From the NCBI RefSeq assembly GCF_013372265.1, contig NZ_CP054051.1:124001-188000 (forward strand): a DNA stretch of 64,000 nucleotides. Direction: 5' to 3'. Of the stretch, positions 1 to 10,510 are shown in pieces; positions within the stretch are counted from its first letter, which is position 1, and each line of letters begins with the position of its first letter. Source of the DNA: Aliarcobacter cibarius. GTDB lineage: Bacteria; Campylobacterota; Campylobacteria; Campylobacterales; Arcobacteraceae. The notes below the pieces were generated by a model. The model had not been told where the DNA came from. It saw only the letters and a program-made list of their open reading frames with translations, and did not search any database. The translations under genes were made by a program, and so were the position numbers.

Positions 1-2
1 AA

Positions 3-692
3 ATGAAAAAAATACAAATTATGATAATACTTCTAACAAATATTTTATTTGCTGATGTTTATGCAACTTATGAAGTAAAAGCATTAAATGAAGCCTCTTT
101 AAATGTTTCTACATCTGGTATTGTTTCTAAAATAAATACAGATGTAGGAAACAAAGTAAAAAAAGGTGAAGTTTTACTTTCACTAAATGATTCAGAAGAA
201 AAAGCGAATCTTGAAATATCAAAGAATGAATATAAATTTTTATTAACTCAATATGAAAGATATAAAAAAAGTGCAGAAGTTTTTGATAAAAATAGTTTAG
301 ATAAATTGGAATCAGAGTTAAAAAGTGCAAAAGATTTAATAACTTTAAATGAAGCAAAACTATCAAAAATGAAAATCATTGCTCCATTTTCTGGTGTAAT
401 TTCTGAAAAAAATATAGAAGTTGGTGATATGTCAAGTAATACTGAAAAAGCTTTATTAAAACTTGTTTCAAATGAAAAAAAACTTTTATTAGCATTTGAT
501 TCAAAATTCGCTCAAGATGTGAAAGTTGGAGATGAATTTTGTTTAAACTCAAAAAAAGATGATTATAAAAATTGTGTTGAAATTTACAAAATTTATCCTA
601 CATTAAATAGTGACAAAAAATTAAATGCAGAAGCTTATGGTGTAGATTTAAAAATTGGTAATTTTGGTGATGGATTAATAAAAGGAAACTAA
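3..692 (+). CDS. RND efflux periplasmic adaptor (membrane fusion protein)
   Basis: Periplasmic adaptor that would link the inner-membrane RND pump encoded next to an outer-membrane channel. A hydrophobic export signal covers about residues 1-19. A lipoyl-like half motif (SGIVSKINTDVG) lies near residues 38-50, a helical hairpin region near 70-120, and the second half (APFSGVISEKNIEVGD) near 127-142. At 229 aa it is shorter than typical 350-400 aa adaptors, so the C-terminal membrane-proximal domain is reduced. One base separates its stop from the pump start, so the two are co-transcribed. No TolC-like gene is visible; it may lie upstream of the window. The family call is secure, the substrate unknown. 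Confidence 0.88.
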   Translation: MKKIQIMIILLTNILFADVYATYEVKALNEASLNVSTSGIVSKINTDVGNKVKKGEVLLSLNDSEEKANLEISKNEYKFLLTQYERYKKSAEVFDKNSLDKLESELKSAKDLITLNEAKLSKMKIIAPFSGVISEKNIEVGDMSSNTEKALLKLVSNEKKLLLAFDSKFAQDVKVGDEFCLNSKKDDYKNCVEIYKIYPTLNSDKKLNAEAYGVDLKIGNFGDGLIKGN

Positions 693-693
693 T

Positions 694-3600
694 ATGTACA
701 AATTTGCTATTTCAAGACCAATTACAACTTTTATGTTTGTATTTGCTTTGGTATTCTTTGGATATACTCAAATCCAAAAAATGCCAATTGCATTCTTACC
801 AAATGTTGATTATCCCGTTGTTAGTGTTATAACTAATTATGACCAAGGTTCAACTGAAATTATTGAAAGTAAAATAACTGATAAAATAGAAGAAGCGATA
901 AGTGGTATTTCTGGAATTGATATAATAAGATCAGATACTTCAAAAAATCAATCAGTTGTTATTGCTCAATTTGAGTTAAGTAAACCTGTTGAAGAAGCTG
1001 CAAATGATGTTAGAGATAAGGTTTCAACTGTTGATTTACCAAAAGAAGCTAATAAACCTATAATTGAAAAATTTTCAAGTAGTTCTGCACCTATAATAAC
1101 TCTTTTTTTATCAACAAAACTTGATAATCTTGATAAATTAATGCTTCATGCAAATGAAGTAGTAAAACCTGTTTTACAAAGTATTGAAGGTGTTGGAAAA
1201 GTAGAAATTGCAGGTTTTAGGGATAAAGTACTAAAAATATATCCAGATACTACTCTTTTAAGTAAATATAATCTTGATTTAAATGACTTATCTTCAAAAA
1301 TTGATGAAGAAAATATCAAAAAAGATGGAGGAAGAGTTGTTCAAGAAAAAGAAGAATTAAATATCTCAATTGATTCAGATGCAATAAATGTTGAACAACT
1401 AGAAAATATAAAAATAAAAGATGGTGTTAGATTAAAAGATGTTGCAAAAGTTGAAGAAACAATAGAAGATGAAAGAACATTTGCAAACTATAATGAACAA
1501 AAAGGTGTATTATTACAAGTAAAAAAAATCTCAGGTGCTAATGAGGTAAATATTGCAAAATCAGTAAGGGAAAAAATTCCATATATCAAAGGATTATCAA
1601 ATGATTTTGATATAAATTTATTATTTGATACAACAAATTTTATTGAATCAACTTACAAAAGTGTTCAATTTGACTTGATTTTGGGTTGTTTCTTGGCTTC
1701 TTTAATTGTATTTGTATTTTTAAGAAATTTTACTTTTACAATCATTGCAGCTATCTCTTTACCTATTTCAATCTTAGGTGTTCTAGCAATAATGGGTTGG
1801 AGTGGGCAAACACTAAATATTTTAACACTTACAGCTTTAACATTATCAATAGGAATTATTATTGATGATGCAATTGTTGTAATAGAAAATATTTATAAAA
1901 AACTTGAACTAGGAAAAAGTAGATATGAGGCAGCGTTAGAGGGAGTAAGGGAGATATCTTTTTCTGTTTTAGCTATTTCAGCTATGCTTTTAGCGATTTT
2001 TATACCTATTGCAAATATGAGTGGAATAGTAGGAAAATTCTTTAAAAGTTTTGGTATAACTATTGTTGCTTCGGTAATAATTTCTTATATTGTAGCAATT
2101 ACAGTTATTCCTATGATTAGTTCACTTTTGGTAAATCCAAAACATTCGAAATTTTATTTGATGACTGAATCAATATTTTTATCGATGGATAGAATATATA
2201 AAAATCTTTTAACAAAAGCAATAAAGTTTAAATTTGTAACTTTAATAAGTGGCTTTTCTATATTTGCAATATCTATAATTTTATCTTCAAATCTAGGAAT
2301 GGTATTTATGCCAAAAGAAGATAGAAGTCAGTTTGAAGTAATAATCAAAGCAAATGCAAATATTTCAATGGAAGAGATGAAAAAAACTACAATAAATATT
2401 CAAAAAGAGTTACTTTCAATAAGTGAAGTTGATTACTCTTCTTTGACTATTGGATTAAATGGAAATATTTATGAAAGTTCAATTTATGTTAGATTAGTTC
2501 CAATAGATAAAAGAGCAAAAACTCAACGTCAAATTATGGAAGAGATTAGACATAAATCGAAAACATTTGAAAATATAGAGATAAATGTAAATGAAACAGA
2601 TGATATGAATTCAGGTGCAGAAATTATGACACCATTTCAACTTATATTAAAAGCAAATGATTCAAAACTTGCTGAAGAATCAGCTAATAAATTGATTGAT
2701 TATTTAAAAACAATAAACGGAACAACAAATATTCAAAATAATATTCAGCCTAAAAAAGATGAACTTTCTATTGAGATATTAAAACAAAACTCTTCAAAAT
2801 TTGGAGTAAAAAGTAGTGATATTGCAAATGTAATTGCAATGGCTTATTCAGGAGAAATTACAATAAGTAATTTTAATAAAAATGGTAAAGAATATGATAT
2901 TGTTATGAGATTATCAGATGATTTAAGAACAAATATAGATGTGATAAATCAATTAAATGTAAAAAATGATAAAGAAGAACTTATTCCTTTATCAAGTTTA
3001 ATTAATATAAATACAAAACAGTTAGCTTCTGTAATAAAAAGATATAATAGACAAAAACAAGTTACTGTTGGAACTGATATGAAAGATGGTTTAGCTTTAG
3101 ATACTCTAATCAATCTTGTAGTTGAAAATAAAGATAAATGGCTTTTAGATGGAGTAACTTATACTTTTGAAGGAGATGCTAAAGATATGCAAGATACTTC
3201 TGATGCCTTTGGTGTTGCTATTGTTGCTGCTCTTATAATGATATATTTAATTCTTGCTTCATTATATGAATCTCCACTCCAACCAATTATCATCATGAGT
3301 GCAATGCCACTTAGTTTTACAGGGGCATTTTTAGGACTTTATTTAGCAAATATGAATATGAGTTTATTTAGTATGATGGGATTATTTTTACTTCTTGGTT
3401 TAGTTGGTAAAAACTCAACTTTAATAGTTGATGCTGCAAATAGGAATAGAGAGAATAATACAACTTTAGATGAAGCAATTATTCAAGCAGGGATATCAAG
3501 ACTACGACCAATCTTAATGACAACTATATCTATGTGTTTAGGTATGCTTCCCCTTGCCCTTTCTATTGGTGAGGGATCAAGTATAAAAGCTCCTATGGCT

Positions 3601-3720
3601 ATTAGTGTTATAAGTGGTTTAATAATATCTACAATGTTAAGTCTATTTGTAGTTCCAGCTTTATACAAATTAATAGCTCCACTTGATGATAAAATCAGAA
3701 AACTTTATACTCACAAATAG
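694..3720 (+). CDS. RND-family efflux transporter (AcrB/HAE1-like)
   Basis: Inner-membrane proton-driven efflux pump of 1008 aa, the usual length for the family. The first membrane helix starts at about residue 9. The paired aspartates of the proton relay sit in IGIIIDDAIVVIEN (about 385-398), and the matching lysine is in GLVGKNSTLIVDAA near residue 905. Two large periplasmic loops separate the two six-helix bundles. It follows the adaptor gene directly and is followed by a hairpin terminator, so the pair is a two-gene operon without its own outer-membrane channel. Drug or metabolite specificity cannot be read from the sequence. Confidence 0.95.
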   Translation: MYKFAISRPITTFMFVFALVFFGYTQIQKMPIAFLPNVDYPVVSVITNYDQGSTEIIESKITDKIEEAISGISGIDIIRSDTSKNQSVVIAQFELSKPVEEAANDVRDKVSTVDLPKEANKPIIEKFSSSSAPIITLFLSTKLDNLDKLMLHANEVVKPVLQSIEGVGKVEIAGFRDKVLKIYPDTTLLSKYNLDLNDLSSKIDEENIKKDGGRVVQEKEELNISIDSDAINVEQLENIKIKDGVRLKDVAKVEETIEDERTFANYNEQKGVLLQVKKISGANEVNIAKSVREKIPYIKGLSNDFDINLLFDTTNFIESTYKSVQFDLILGCFLASLIVFVFLRNFTFTIIAAISLPISILGVLAIMGWSGQTLNILTLTALTLSIGIIIDDAIVVIENIYKKLELGKSRYEAALEGVREISFSVLAISAMLLAIFIPIANMSGIVGKFFKSFGITIVASVIISYIVAITVIPMISSLLVNPKHSKFYLMTESIFLSMDRIYKNLLTKAIKFKFVTLISGFSIFAISIILSSNLGMVFMPKEDRSQFEVIIKANANISMEEMKKTTINIQKELLSISEVDYSSLTIGLNGNIYESSIYVRLVPIDKRAKTQRQIMEEIRHKSKTFENIEINVNETDDMNSGAEIMTPFQLILKANDSKLAEESANKLIDYLKTINGTTNIQNNIQPKKDELSIEILKQNSSKFGVKSSDIANVIAMAYSGEITISNFNKNGKEYDIVMRLSDDLRTNIDVINQLNVKNDKEELIPLSSLININTKQLASVIKRYNRQKQVTVGTDMKDGLALDTLINLVVENKDKWLLDGVTYTFEGDAKDMQDTSDAFGVAIVAALIMIYLILASLYESPLQPIIIMSAMPLSFTGAFLGLYLANMNMSLFSMMGLFLLLGLVGKNSTLIVDAANRNRENNTTLDEAIIQAGISRLRPILMTTISMCLGMLPLALSIGEGSSIKAPMAISVISGLIISTMLSLFVVPALYKLIAPLDDKIRKLYTHK

Positions 3721-3750
3721 ATATTTTCCAAGCATTTAGCTTGGAAATAT
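3721..3750 (+). terminator. Hairpin terminator after the RND operon
   Basis: Inverted repeat TTTCCAAGC / GCTTGGAAA with the loop ATTTA, extended by ATAT/ATAT at the base and followed by TTAAAATTATATTTT. It starts right after the pump stop codon. The tail is T-rich rather than a pure T-run. Confidence 0.7.
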
Positions 3751-3839
3751 TTAAAATTATATTTTAAAATCTTTTTAGTTTCACATAACTTCCACACTAA
3801 TTTTTTTTAAAATCTTTTTATTAAAAAATTGGAGGAAAA

Positions 3840-4745
3840 ATGAAAAAAATATTCTTATATATTTTATTAGCAACTATTTTATTTGCTAATGAACAAAATT
3901 ATATAGAAATAGGTGGTGGTAGTGAAAAATTAAAAAATAATTTTTCACCAGAATCAAGAAAAACTATTATTCAATTAAATGAAGCACAAGATGAAAATGA
4001 AAGTTTTCCTTATTTTGAAATGTACTATGGACATAATCTAAATGATACTTTAAATTTATATGTATCCTCAGATATAAATGGAGCTCATATAGGTTCATTA
4101 ATTAATTCAGATTTTGGAGTATTTGATTTTGGATTAAAGTTTAATTTATCTAAAGAGTGGAAAAATCCATTTTTAAAAGAAGTTGATAGAGAAAAAACAG
4201 ATGTAACAGAAATTGGTTTTTACACTGGCTATGGTTTATCACTTTTTGATAATCATGAAGGAATGATTAAATATGAACTTAGCACAATTGAATACAGCAA
4301 GGAAACTATAAATAATGATTTAAAAAGAGAAGGGAATAGGCATCTTTTTCTTTTTGAAAACAAATTTAATTCAAAAATTTTCGATAATGATTTAAGTTAT
4401 ATAACTAATTTATCTTATGAAATATATGATGCTAAAGGGAAATCAAGTTCATATAATAAATATGAATTACTAGTAGGAACAACTATAAATTTAACAGAAA
4501 ATTTTTTATTCTCTATTTTTTCTAATATTGGAAAAAAAGATTATGAAGAAATTAATCTTGAAGTAAATAAAAAGATAAATGCTGATATTTTTGGTATTAA
4601 TACTATATTTAGATGGGATAAACCTTTTTCTTATGAAAATATATATTTAAATATTAAAACTGGATTTGAAAAAGAAGATGCTAATCATAGTTTTTATAAT
4701 AAAGAGAATACTTATTCAATACTATCAATTGGGTATAAATTCTAA
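3840..4745 (+). CDS. Putative outer-membrane beta-barrel protein
   Basis: 301 aa with an export signal at residues 1-17 (MKKIFLYILLATILFAN). Alternating hydrophobic/polar strands run through the protein, and it ends in the aromatic residues YKF; a C-terminal Phe is typical of barrels handled by the Bam machinery. No specific family was recognised. A strong ribosome site (GGAGG) sits 6 nt before the ATG. The gene lies between the RND terminator and the Tn3 transposase and is probably its own transcription unit. Function unknown. Confidence 0.65.
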   Translation: MKKIFLYILLATILFANEQNYIEIGGGSEKLKNNFSPESRKTIIQLNEAQDENESFPYFEMYYGHNLNDTLNLYVSSDINGAHIGSLINSDFGVFDFGLKFNLSKEWKNPFLKEVDREKTDVTEIGFYTGYGLSLFDNHEGMIKYELSTIEYSKETINNDLKREGNRHLFLFENKFNSKIFDNDLSYITNLSYEIYDAKGKSSSYNKYELLVGTTINLTENFLFSIFSNIGKKDYEEINLEVNKKINADIFGINTIFRWDKPFSYENIYLNIKTGFEKEDANHSFYNKENTYSILSIGYKF

Positions 4746-4899
4746 AAATAAAAGCTTTTAAAAGTAGAATTATAGATTATTTAAAACCATATAAAATAAT
4801 TTATAGAAACTATTATTAAATCAATTTCTTTGCTAAATTTAGTTCAAATATGTAAATACAGACATATGTATACAATTTCCTATAATTTAAAGGTTCTTC

Positions 4900-7800
4900 A
4901 TGCCACTTATTAAGATTTTAACATCTATCCAAAAAAAAGAGTTTGAAGAACCACCAATTCTAAATCAAGAGCTAAAAAATGAAATTTTTAAACTGCCAAT
5001 TGAATTAGAACAACAAGTTTATTCATTCAACAACAGTAGTAATCAAATTCATTTTATATTGATGTTTGGATATTTTAAAATAACACATAGATTTTTTAAT
5101 CCAACTTCATATTATGATGAAGATATAAAATACATAGCTTCTAAATTTAAATTTGATGATAATTCATATTCCACTGATATTGGACATAGTTCATTAGCTA
5201 CATATAAAAATACAATAAAAAAACATTTTTCTTGTGTTAAATTTACTTCACATATATATGATATTCTTCAAAAAGAATCAGATTTATTAGTAAAAAAGCT
5301 ATTAAAAACACAAGATATTTTTTATTTGTTAGTAGAAAAATCAATGGAATTAAGAATAGAAGTTCCTAGCTATACTCAAATAACAACTATCATTTCATCA
5401 TCAATAAATGCACAAAACACCTTAGATTATAAAAAAATCAAAAAATATGAAAATCATGAAGCCTTAAAAAATCTTGATTATCTTTTAAAAGAAGATGTTT
5501 CAAACCCTACTAAATATGTTCTTGGTAAATATAAAAGAGTTTTACACTCTGTAAATGCTACTAAAGTTAGACAATCTAATATTGATTTTAGATATTTAAA
5601 TGATTTATCAAAACAACTTGAACCTATTTTAAAAGAGCTTTCATTAGATGATAACACTATTATTCACTATGCAAAATGGGTTGAAAAATCTGATATGCAT
5701 CAAATTAGTAGAAAAGTAAAACATAAACAATATTTTGATTTGATATGTTTTGTGCTACATCAAGTAAAAATAAGAAGTGACTATTTAATTGATATTTTCG
5801 TACAAGTGATGCAATCAATAAAACAAACCACATTAAGAGAACACCAAACAATTTATTATGATCAAAAACATAGCAGAACAAAGAATTTTAAAGACTTAAC
5901 ACAATTCTTACAAACAGAAATTATTCCAAATATATTAAATTTAGAATCAATTATTAAAAATGATTTCTCAAGTGAAGATAAAATATCTTTTATAGAGAAT
6001 ATAATTACAGAATTAACAAAAAATGAAGAGTTTCAAAAAATAAAATCAATAGATTTTAATTCATTAAATGAAGAGACTTCTTTTTATGATATGCTAGAGA
6101 ATAACTCTTCTAAATTACAAATAAGAATAGCTAAGATTATCCAAAATGTTGATTTTGATACAAACAATTCACAAAAATCTTTTATAAAAGCAATAGAACA
6201 TTATAAAAACAATAATGGGAAATTGAATTCATCAACTCCAAAAGATTTTTTAGAGAAAAATATTCAAAGTTTACTATTTCAAAAAGATGAAAATAATACT
6301 AAACATTTTAGAATTTCATTATATAAAATACTATTTTTTATTGAAATATCACAAGCTATTAAATCAGGAAAATTAAACCTTCTAAACTCTTATAGATATA
6401 GAGCATTTGAATCATATTTATTGGATATTAATAAATTCAAAAAAGAAAAGATGGATTTATTGGAACAATACAATCTTTTACATTTTGCTAATTGCAAAAA
6501 AACTACAACCTATTTAAAAGAGCAACTAAACTCATCTTTTAAAGATGTTAATGAAAAAATTTCAAAGGAATTAAATCTATATTTTCATCTAAAAGGTGAA
6601 AATAGTTTTACAATAACTACTCCAAAAGTTGAAAAAGATATATCATTAGATCCATTAACAAAATGGCTTCCAAAAGACAAATTTATTCCATTAATATCAA
6701 TTTTGGAAGAGATTAATAGCTATATTAGTTTTACAAAAGTATTTACACATTACTCTTTAGGAAGGAATAGAAGTAACATAAAGATAGAAGCATTATTTGC
6801 ATCTATTATTGGATATGGTTGTAATATCAACATTTCAAGAATGGCTAAAATTTCAAAAGGTATTTTTGAACATGATATAGAACATGCAAGTAATTGGTAT
6901 TTATCAAATGAAAATTTAATTGAAGCAAATGATAAAATCATAGCTTTTACAGAACAGTTAGACATAGTAAAACTTTTTAAAAATGATAAAGACAAAAATC
7001 ATACAGCAAGTGATGGTCAAAAGTTTAATATTTCAGTTGATTCTTTAAATGCTGGATATTCATTTAAATATTTTGGATTAGGAAGAGGTGTTAGTAGATA
7101 TATGTTTATTGATGAATCACATAGACTATTTTATTCAACTGTAATCAATGCAAATGAAAGAGAAGCTGCTTATGTAATTGATGGTTTAATGCATAATGAC
7201 ACAATTCAGAGTGATATTCATTCGACAGACACTTTTGGCTATAGTGAAGTTGTATTTGCTCTAACACATCTATTAGGTTTTTCATTTGCACCAAGAATTA
7301 AAAATTTTAAAGAACAGCAACTATATGCATTTGAAGCAAAAAAAGAGTATCACAAATTAGGATATAAAGTTTTACCAATAAAACAAATCAATATAGAACT
7401 AATAGAAGAACAATGGGAAAATATTTTAAGATTTGTTCTTACAATAAAAGAGAGAGAAACTACAGCATCACAACTTCTTAAAAGACTTACTTCCTATCCA
7501 AAACAACATAAAACATATTTAGCATTAAGAGAGTTTGGAAGAATAATAAAAACAAAATTTCTCCTTGAATATATTGATGATGTTACGCTTCGTCAACAAA
7601 TTGAAAAGCAATTAAATAAAATAGAAAATGCAAATAAATTTTCTAAAGCAATATTTTTTGGAAATAATGGAGAATACATGTATGCTACAAAAGAAGAACA
7701 AGATATAGCAAGTAATTCCCTAAGATTAATTCAAAATGCTATTATTTGTTGGAATTATTTATATTTCTCTGATAAATTAGCAAAAGAAACTGATGAAAAT

Positions 7801-7962
7801 GAAAAATCATTAATAATTCAATCAATTCAAAATGGTTCTATTGTTCATTGGCAACATATTAATTTTTATGGTGAATATGATTTTACTGGAATAGAAACAA
7901 ATAAAAAAGAATTTGAATTTAATTTAGAGAAAATAATAAATCTAAAAGTAGAAGATAAGTAA
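4900..7962 (+). CDS. tnpA: Tn3-family transposase (TnpA)
   Basis: 1020 aa, close to the usual size for Tn3-family transposases, with an intact frame. The C-terminal catalytic region carries a first Asp in SDGQKF (about 704), a second in HSTDTFGYSE (about 777) and a probable Glu in LREFGRI (about 878). The protein ends in the conserved block SIVHWQHINFYGEYDF. No resolvase, cargo gene or convincing terminal inverted repeats were found nearby, so the transposon limits are not defined. A paralogous C-terminal fragment survives at 23706-23841. TATAAT lies about 18 nt before the ATG; the nearby AGACATATGT does not have the spacing of the element-wide promoter described elsewhere. Confidence 0.93.
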   Translation: MPLIKILTSIQKKEFEEPPILNQELKNEIFKLPIELEQQVYSFNNSSNQIHFILMFGYFKITHRFFNPTSYYDEDIKYIASKFKFDDNSYSTDIGHSSLATYKNTIKKHFSCVKFTSHIYDILQKESDLLVKKLLKTQDIFYLLVEKSMELRIEVPSYTQITTIISSSINAQNTLDYKKIKKYENHEALKNLDYLLKEDVSNPTKYVLGKYKRVLHSVNATKVRQSNIDFRYLNDLSKQLEPILKELSLDDNTIIHYAKWVEKSDMHQISRKVKHKQYFDLICFVLHQVKIRSDYLIDIFVQVMQSIKQTTLREHQTIYYDQKHSRTKNFKDLTQFLQTEIIPNILNLESIIKNDFSSEDKISFIENIITELTKNEEFQKIKSIDFNSLNEETSFYDMLENNSSKLQIRIAKIIQNVDFDTNNSQKSFIKAIEHYKNNNGKLNSSTPKDFLEKNIQSLLFQKDENNTKHFRISLYKILFFIEISQAIKSGKLNLLNSYRYRAFESYLLDINKFKKEKMDLLEQYNLLHFANCKKTTTYLKEQLNSSFKDVNEKISKELNLYFHLKGENSFTITTPKVEKDISLDPLTKWLPKDKFIPLISILEEINSYISFTKVFTHYSLGRNRSNIKIEALFASIIGYGCNINISRMAKISKGIFEHDIEHASNWYLSNENLIEANDKIIAFTEQLDIVKLFKNDKDKNHTASDGQKFNISVDSLNAGYSFKYFGLGRGVSRYMFIDESHRLFYSTVINANEREAAYVIDGLMHNDTIQSDIHSTDTFGYSEVVFALTHLLGFSFAPRIKNFKEQQLYAFEAKKEYHKLGYKVLPIKQINIELIEEQWENILRFVLTIKERETTASQLLKRLTSYPKQHKTYLALREFGRIIKTKFLLEYIDDVTLRQQIEKQLNKIENANKFSKAIFFGNNGEYMYATKEEQDIASNSLRLIQNAIICWNYLYFSDKLAKETDENEKSLIIQSIQNGSIVHWQHINFYGEYDFTGIETNKKEFEFNLEKIINLKVEDK

Positions 7963-8073
7963 AAAAGATAGAAAAGCCATTATATAGGGATTTCCTTATC
8001 ATTTTAAGTTTAGTTTAAATATTGTTGGAAAAAAAATCCCTTTGTAGGTCTATACCCAAAGATTTCTTTTTCA

Positions 8074-9477
8074 TTAATCAACTCTTCTATCAGACTTTAG
8101 TCCATAAGTATTTTTAATTTGTTCAAAGCTTTCTCTTGCTTCTTTTGTTCTTAGAACTACTTTTTTACTTTCTATAAAATCAATTACTATATATTCATCT
8201 TTTGTTGTATCTATGATATTTACAAAGTGATTAAAATCTTTTATTGTTATACCATTTACTTTTGTAACAATGTAAGTGTTTGAATAATAACCTCTATTTA
8301 TCTTATTAGGAAATATTTTTTGTAACCAAACAACTCTTTGAGTTATTTCATTTGTTTTTTTATCTTTATAAAGCATAGTATCTATATCACTAGCTCTTGC
8401 ACCTAATTTTATAAGATAATTTGTAGTTAATGGAGCAAATGTTAATCCTCCTAATACAAAATATTTTGGTTTAGATTGGAATTCATAAGGAATTAATGGT
8501 TTTGAGATCTTTACTTTATAATTAACATCTATTTTTTTCTTATTTCTGATAATTTCATATTTAACAGTTTCGCCTATTTGTTTATTATCTAGTTCATAGT
8601 TAAAACTTACTTTTCCATATTTAGAATCAATTTTTCCATCATTTGATATTTTTTTACCATTTATTGAAATTAATACATCATTTTCTTGTAATTCAACATC
8701 TTCTATATCAACTCTTGTAATTAAAATACCTAAATCATCATGTAATCCTAAATAATCTTTCATATCTTGATTTTCAATATAAGATACTATTGTTTGAGTT
8801 GAAGACAATCCATCTACTTTATTATCTTTTATATCATTTAAGAAAGTATTAATAACAACAGATGGTACAATATAACCAATATTATCAGCATGAGTTAATT
8901 TCATCATAGCAATACCAACTATTTTATTATCTTTATTTATTACAGCTCCACCACTGTTACCTGAGTTTATTGCAGCATCTATTTGAATAGTGAGATAATT
9001 TGCCCAAGGGTTCCATGAATAACTCTTATATTCAATTCTTGATACTATTCCATTTGTTGTTGAAATTGTATTACCACCTATTGGATAACCAATAGCTGTT
9101 ACACTATCTTTTATTTTTACATCTTCAGTTATCTCTAAAGCTTTAGTATTAGCAAAAAAAGTTTTATCATTAATTTCAAGTATTGCTAAATCAACATCAT
9201 TAGAAATATACTTAACAGTTGCATCATATTTTTTACTATCATTTTCTTTTTGCACTTGAACAAAATTTGAACCACTTACAACATGTGCAGATGTTAAAAT
9301 TCTATTATCTTTTATTATTACACCTGAACCAGTAATATCATAAAACTTTGGGTTTTCCCAAGGTTCTAAATAGTTTTGTTCAGTAACTGTTGAAAATATT
9401 TTTACAACAGAATTTATTGGTAAACTTGAAGCAAATGAAAGTATGCTCAGAGTTAATATTAGTAGTAGTTTTTTCAA
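8074..9477 (-). CDS. Exported trypsin-like (HtrA/Do-type) serine protease with PDZ regions
   Basis: 467 aa with a signal peptide (residues 1-18), so periplasmic. The catalytic triad is readable: His65 in LTSAHVV, Asp96 in DVDLAIL and Ser175 in GNSGGAV. One PDZ-like region covers about 240-320, with a second, weaker one after about 370. It would cleave misfolded or specific exported proteins. It is not clearly the chromosomal DegP/HtrA: the sequence after the protease domain is divergent. It is monocistronic and driven by a shared-type promoter just upstream. A second exported trypsin-like protease, of different architecture, is at 48630-49913. Confidence 0.88.
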   Translation of the reverse strand: MKKLLLILTLSILSFASSLPINSVVKIFSTVTEQNYLEPWENPKFYDITGSGVIIKDNRILTSAHVVSGSNFVQVQKENDSKKYDATVKYISNDVDLAILEINDKTFFANTKALEITEDVKIKDSVTAIGYPIGGNTISTTNGIVSRIEYKSYSWNPWANYLTIQIDAAINSGNSGGAVINKDNKIVGIAMMKLTHADNIGYIVPSVVINTFLNDIKDNKVDGLSSTQTIVSYIENQDMKDYLGLHDDLGILITRVDIEDVELQENDVLISINGKKISNDGKIDSKYGKVSFNYELDNKQIGETVKYEIIRNKKKIDVNYKVKISKPLIPYEFQSKPKYFVLGGLTFAPLTTNYLIKLGARASDIDTMLYKDKKTNEITQRVVWLQKIFPNKINRGYYSNTYIVTKVNGITIKDFNHFVNIIDTTKDEYIVIDFIESKKVVLRTKEARESFEQIKNTYGLKSDRRVD

Positions 9478-9504
9478 AAAGTTCCCCTAGTTTTGATTAT
9501 TTAT

Positions 9505-9537
9505 ATTTTAACTAAATAACTATATATATATTGTCTA
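9505..9537 (-). promoter_or_regulatory. Shared-type promoter for the HtrA-like gene (site 1)
   Basis: On the minus strand TAGACA is followed exactly 21 nt later by TAAAAT. The inner half-site is poorly kept here (TATATAG). It lies 28 nt before the start codon. Confidence 0.65.
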
Positions 9538-9562
9538 TTTATATTATCCTTATTAGATAAAA

Positions 9563-10510
9563 TTACATTAAATTACCAGCTAATTGTTCAAGTTGATATT
9601 TTTCTAAAAGATTAAATCTTTTTGCACTATGTGTAATATAATTAAACAAATCATATTTACTCTTTCTTTTTTCCTCAAAATTGTAAAAAAATTTAAATCC
9701 ACTAGATGATCCAATTATATTATTTACTTGATACTTTATATTTGGGAAAAATAATTCAGCTTTAATTTTTTGAGCATTTTTTACTTTTTCATCAAATGTT
9801 TTGCTAATTGATTCACTCTTATCCAAACTATCAATAATAGTATTTAAAACATAGTTTTTATTCATTTTATAGTGATTAAAACTATGATTATCAGTTGAAA
9901 TTCTAGTAGTTGCGCCGTTTGTACAGATATATCTTAGAATAAAATTCTCTGCTGTTACTTGTGAAAAACCTGTTTCAGAATTAGTTATATTAAAAGCATA
10001 TCCAAACATATCCCCAACAATTGGTTCTGAATTTTCTTTTATGGTAGTATAAATTCTCATACTAAAATCATCTCGTGAGATACTATCGATATTATATTTT
10101 TGAGCTAAATTAATAATTTCTAAATCACTAATAGTAGTAAATTTTGAACTTAAAATAGTTACAGCCTCACCATTTTCTATTTTTATTTTTACATAGGAGT
10201 TATATTGATTGTCGGATATTGCTCTTAAATTATCATTACAAATAGCAATAATTGTATCAATATTAAAGTGCTTTATATTATGGTGAGAAATATTAAACCA
10301 TTTTAGCAATTTAAATAAAAATGCTTTTCTAATTGAATAAAAAGCTTTTTGATTAGAAGTTACTTCTAACTTTAATATATCATTATCAGTTTTAATTACT
10401 TTTACACTTCTAGGATCAGTTTCAATAATTTGTACATCTAAATTTTTTAGATAATCAATCATTACTTCTGCTCTAACTGCATCAAATATTTTTCCATCAA
10501 TTAGTTTCAT
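9563..10510 (-). CDS. DUF932-like phage/plasmid protein
   Basis: Resembles the DUF932 family of plasmid and phage proteins of unknown function. The diagnostic part is an aromatic/asparagine stretch followed by FILRYICTNGA near residues 190-200. I place the start at the ATG at 10510 (MKLIDG) rather than at an in-frame TTG 12 nt upstream. The ATG overlaps the stop of the preceding mini-protein gene as ATGA, with GGAG 8 nt before it, so translation is coupled. About 315 aa. No catalytic motif was seen. It forms an operon with the mini-protein behind a shared-type promoter. Confidence 0.72.
   Translation of the reverse strand: MKLIDGKIFDAVRAEVMIDYLKNLDVQIIETDPRSVKVIKTDNDILKLEVTSNQKAFYSIRKAFLFKLLKWFNISHHNIKHFNIDTIIAICNDNLRAISDNQYNSYVKIKIENGEAVTILSSKFTTISDLEIINLAQKYNIDSISRDDFSMRIYTTIKENSEPIVGDMFGYAFNITNSETGFSQVTAENFILRYICTNGATTRISTDNHSFNHYKMNKNYVLNTIIDSLDKSESISKTFDEKVKNAQKIKAELFFPNIKYQVNNIIGSSSGFKFFYNFEEKRKSKYDLFNYITHSAKRFNLLEKYQLEQLAGNLM

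Noticed and set aside
4866-4884. Dyad-like AGACATATGTATACA before the Tn3 transposase
   Set aside because: TATAAT follows at about 16 nt rather than 21, and the arms differ from the consensus.
3751-8073. Terminal inverted repeats of a Tn3-family transposon
   Set aside because: No G-rich 35-40 bp inverted repeats could be matched on the two sides of the transposase. Only a weak AGGGATTT...AAATCCCT pair was seen downstream, which fits a hairpin better.
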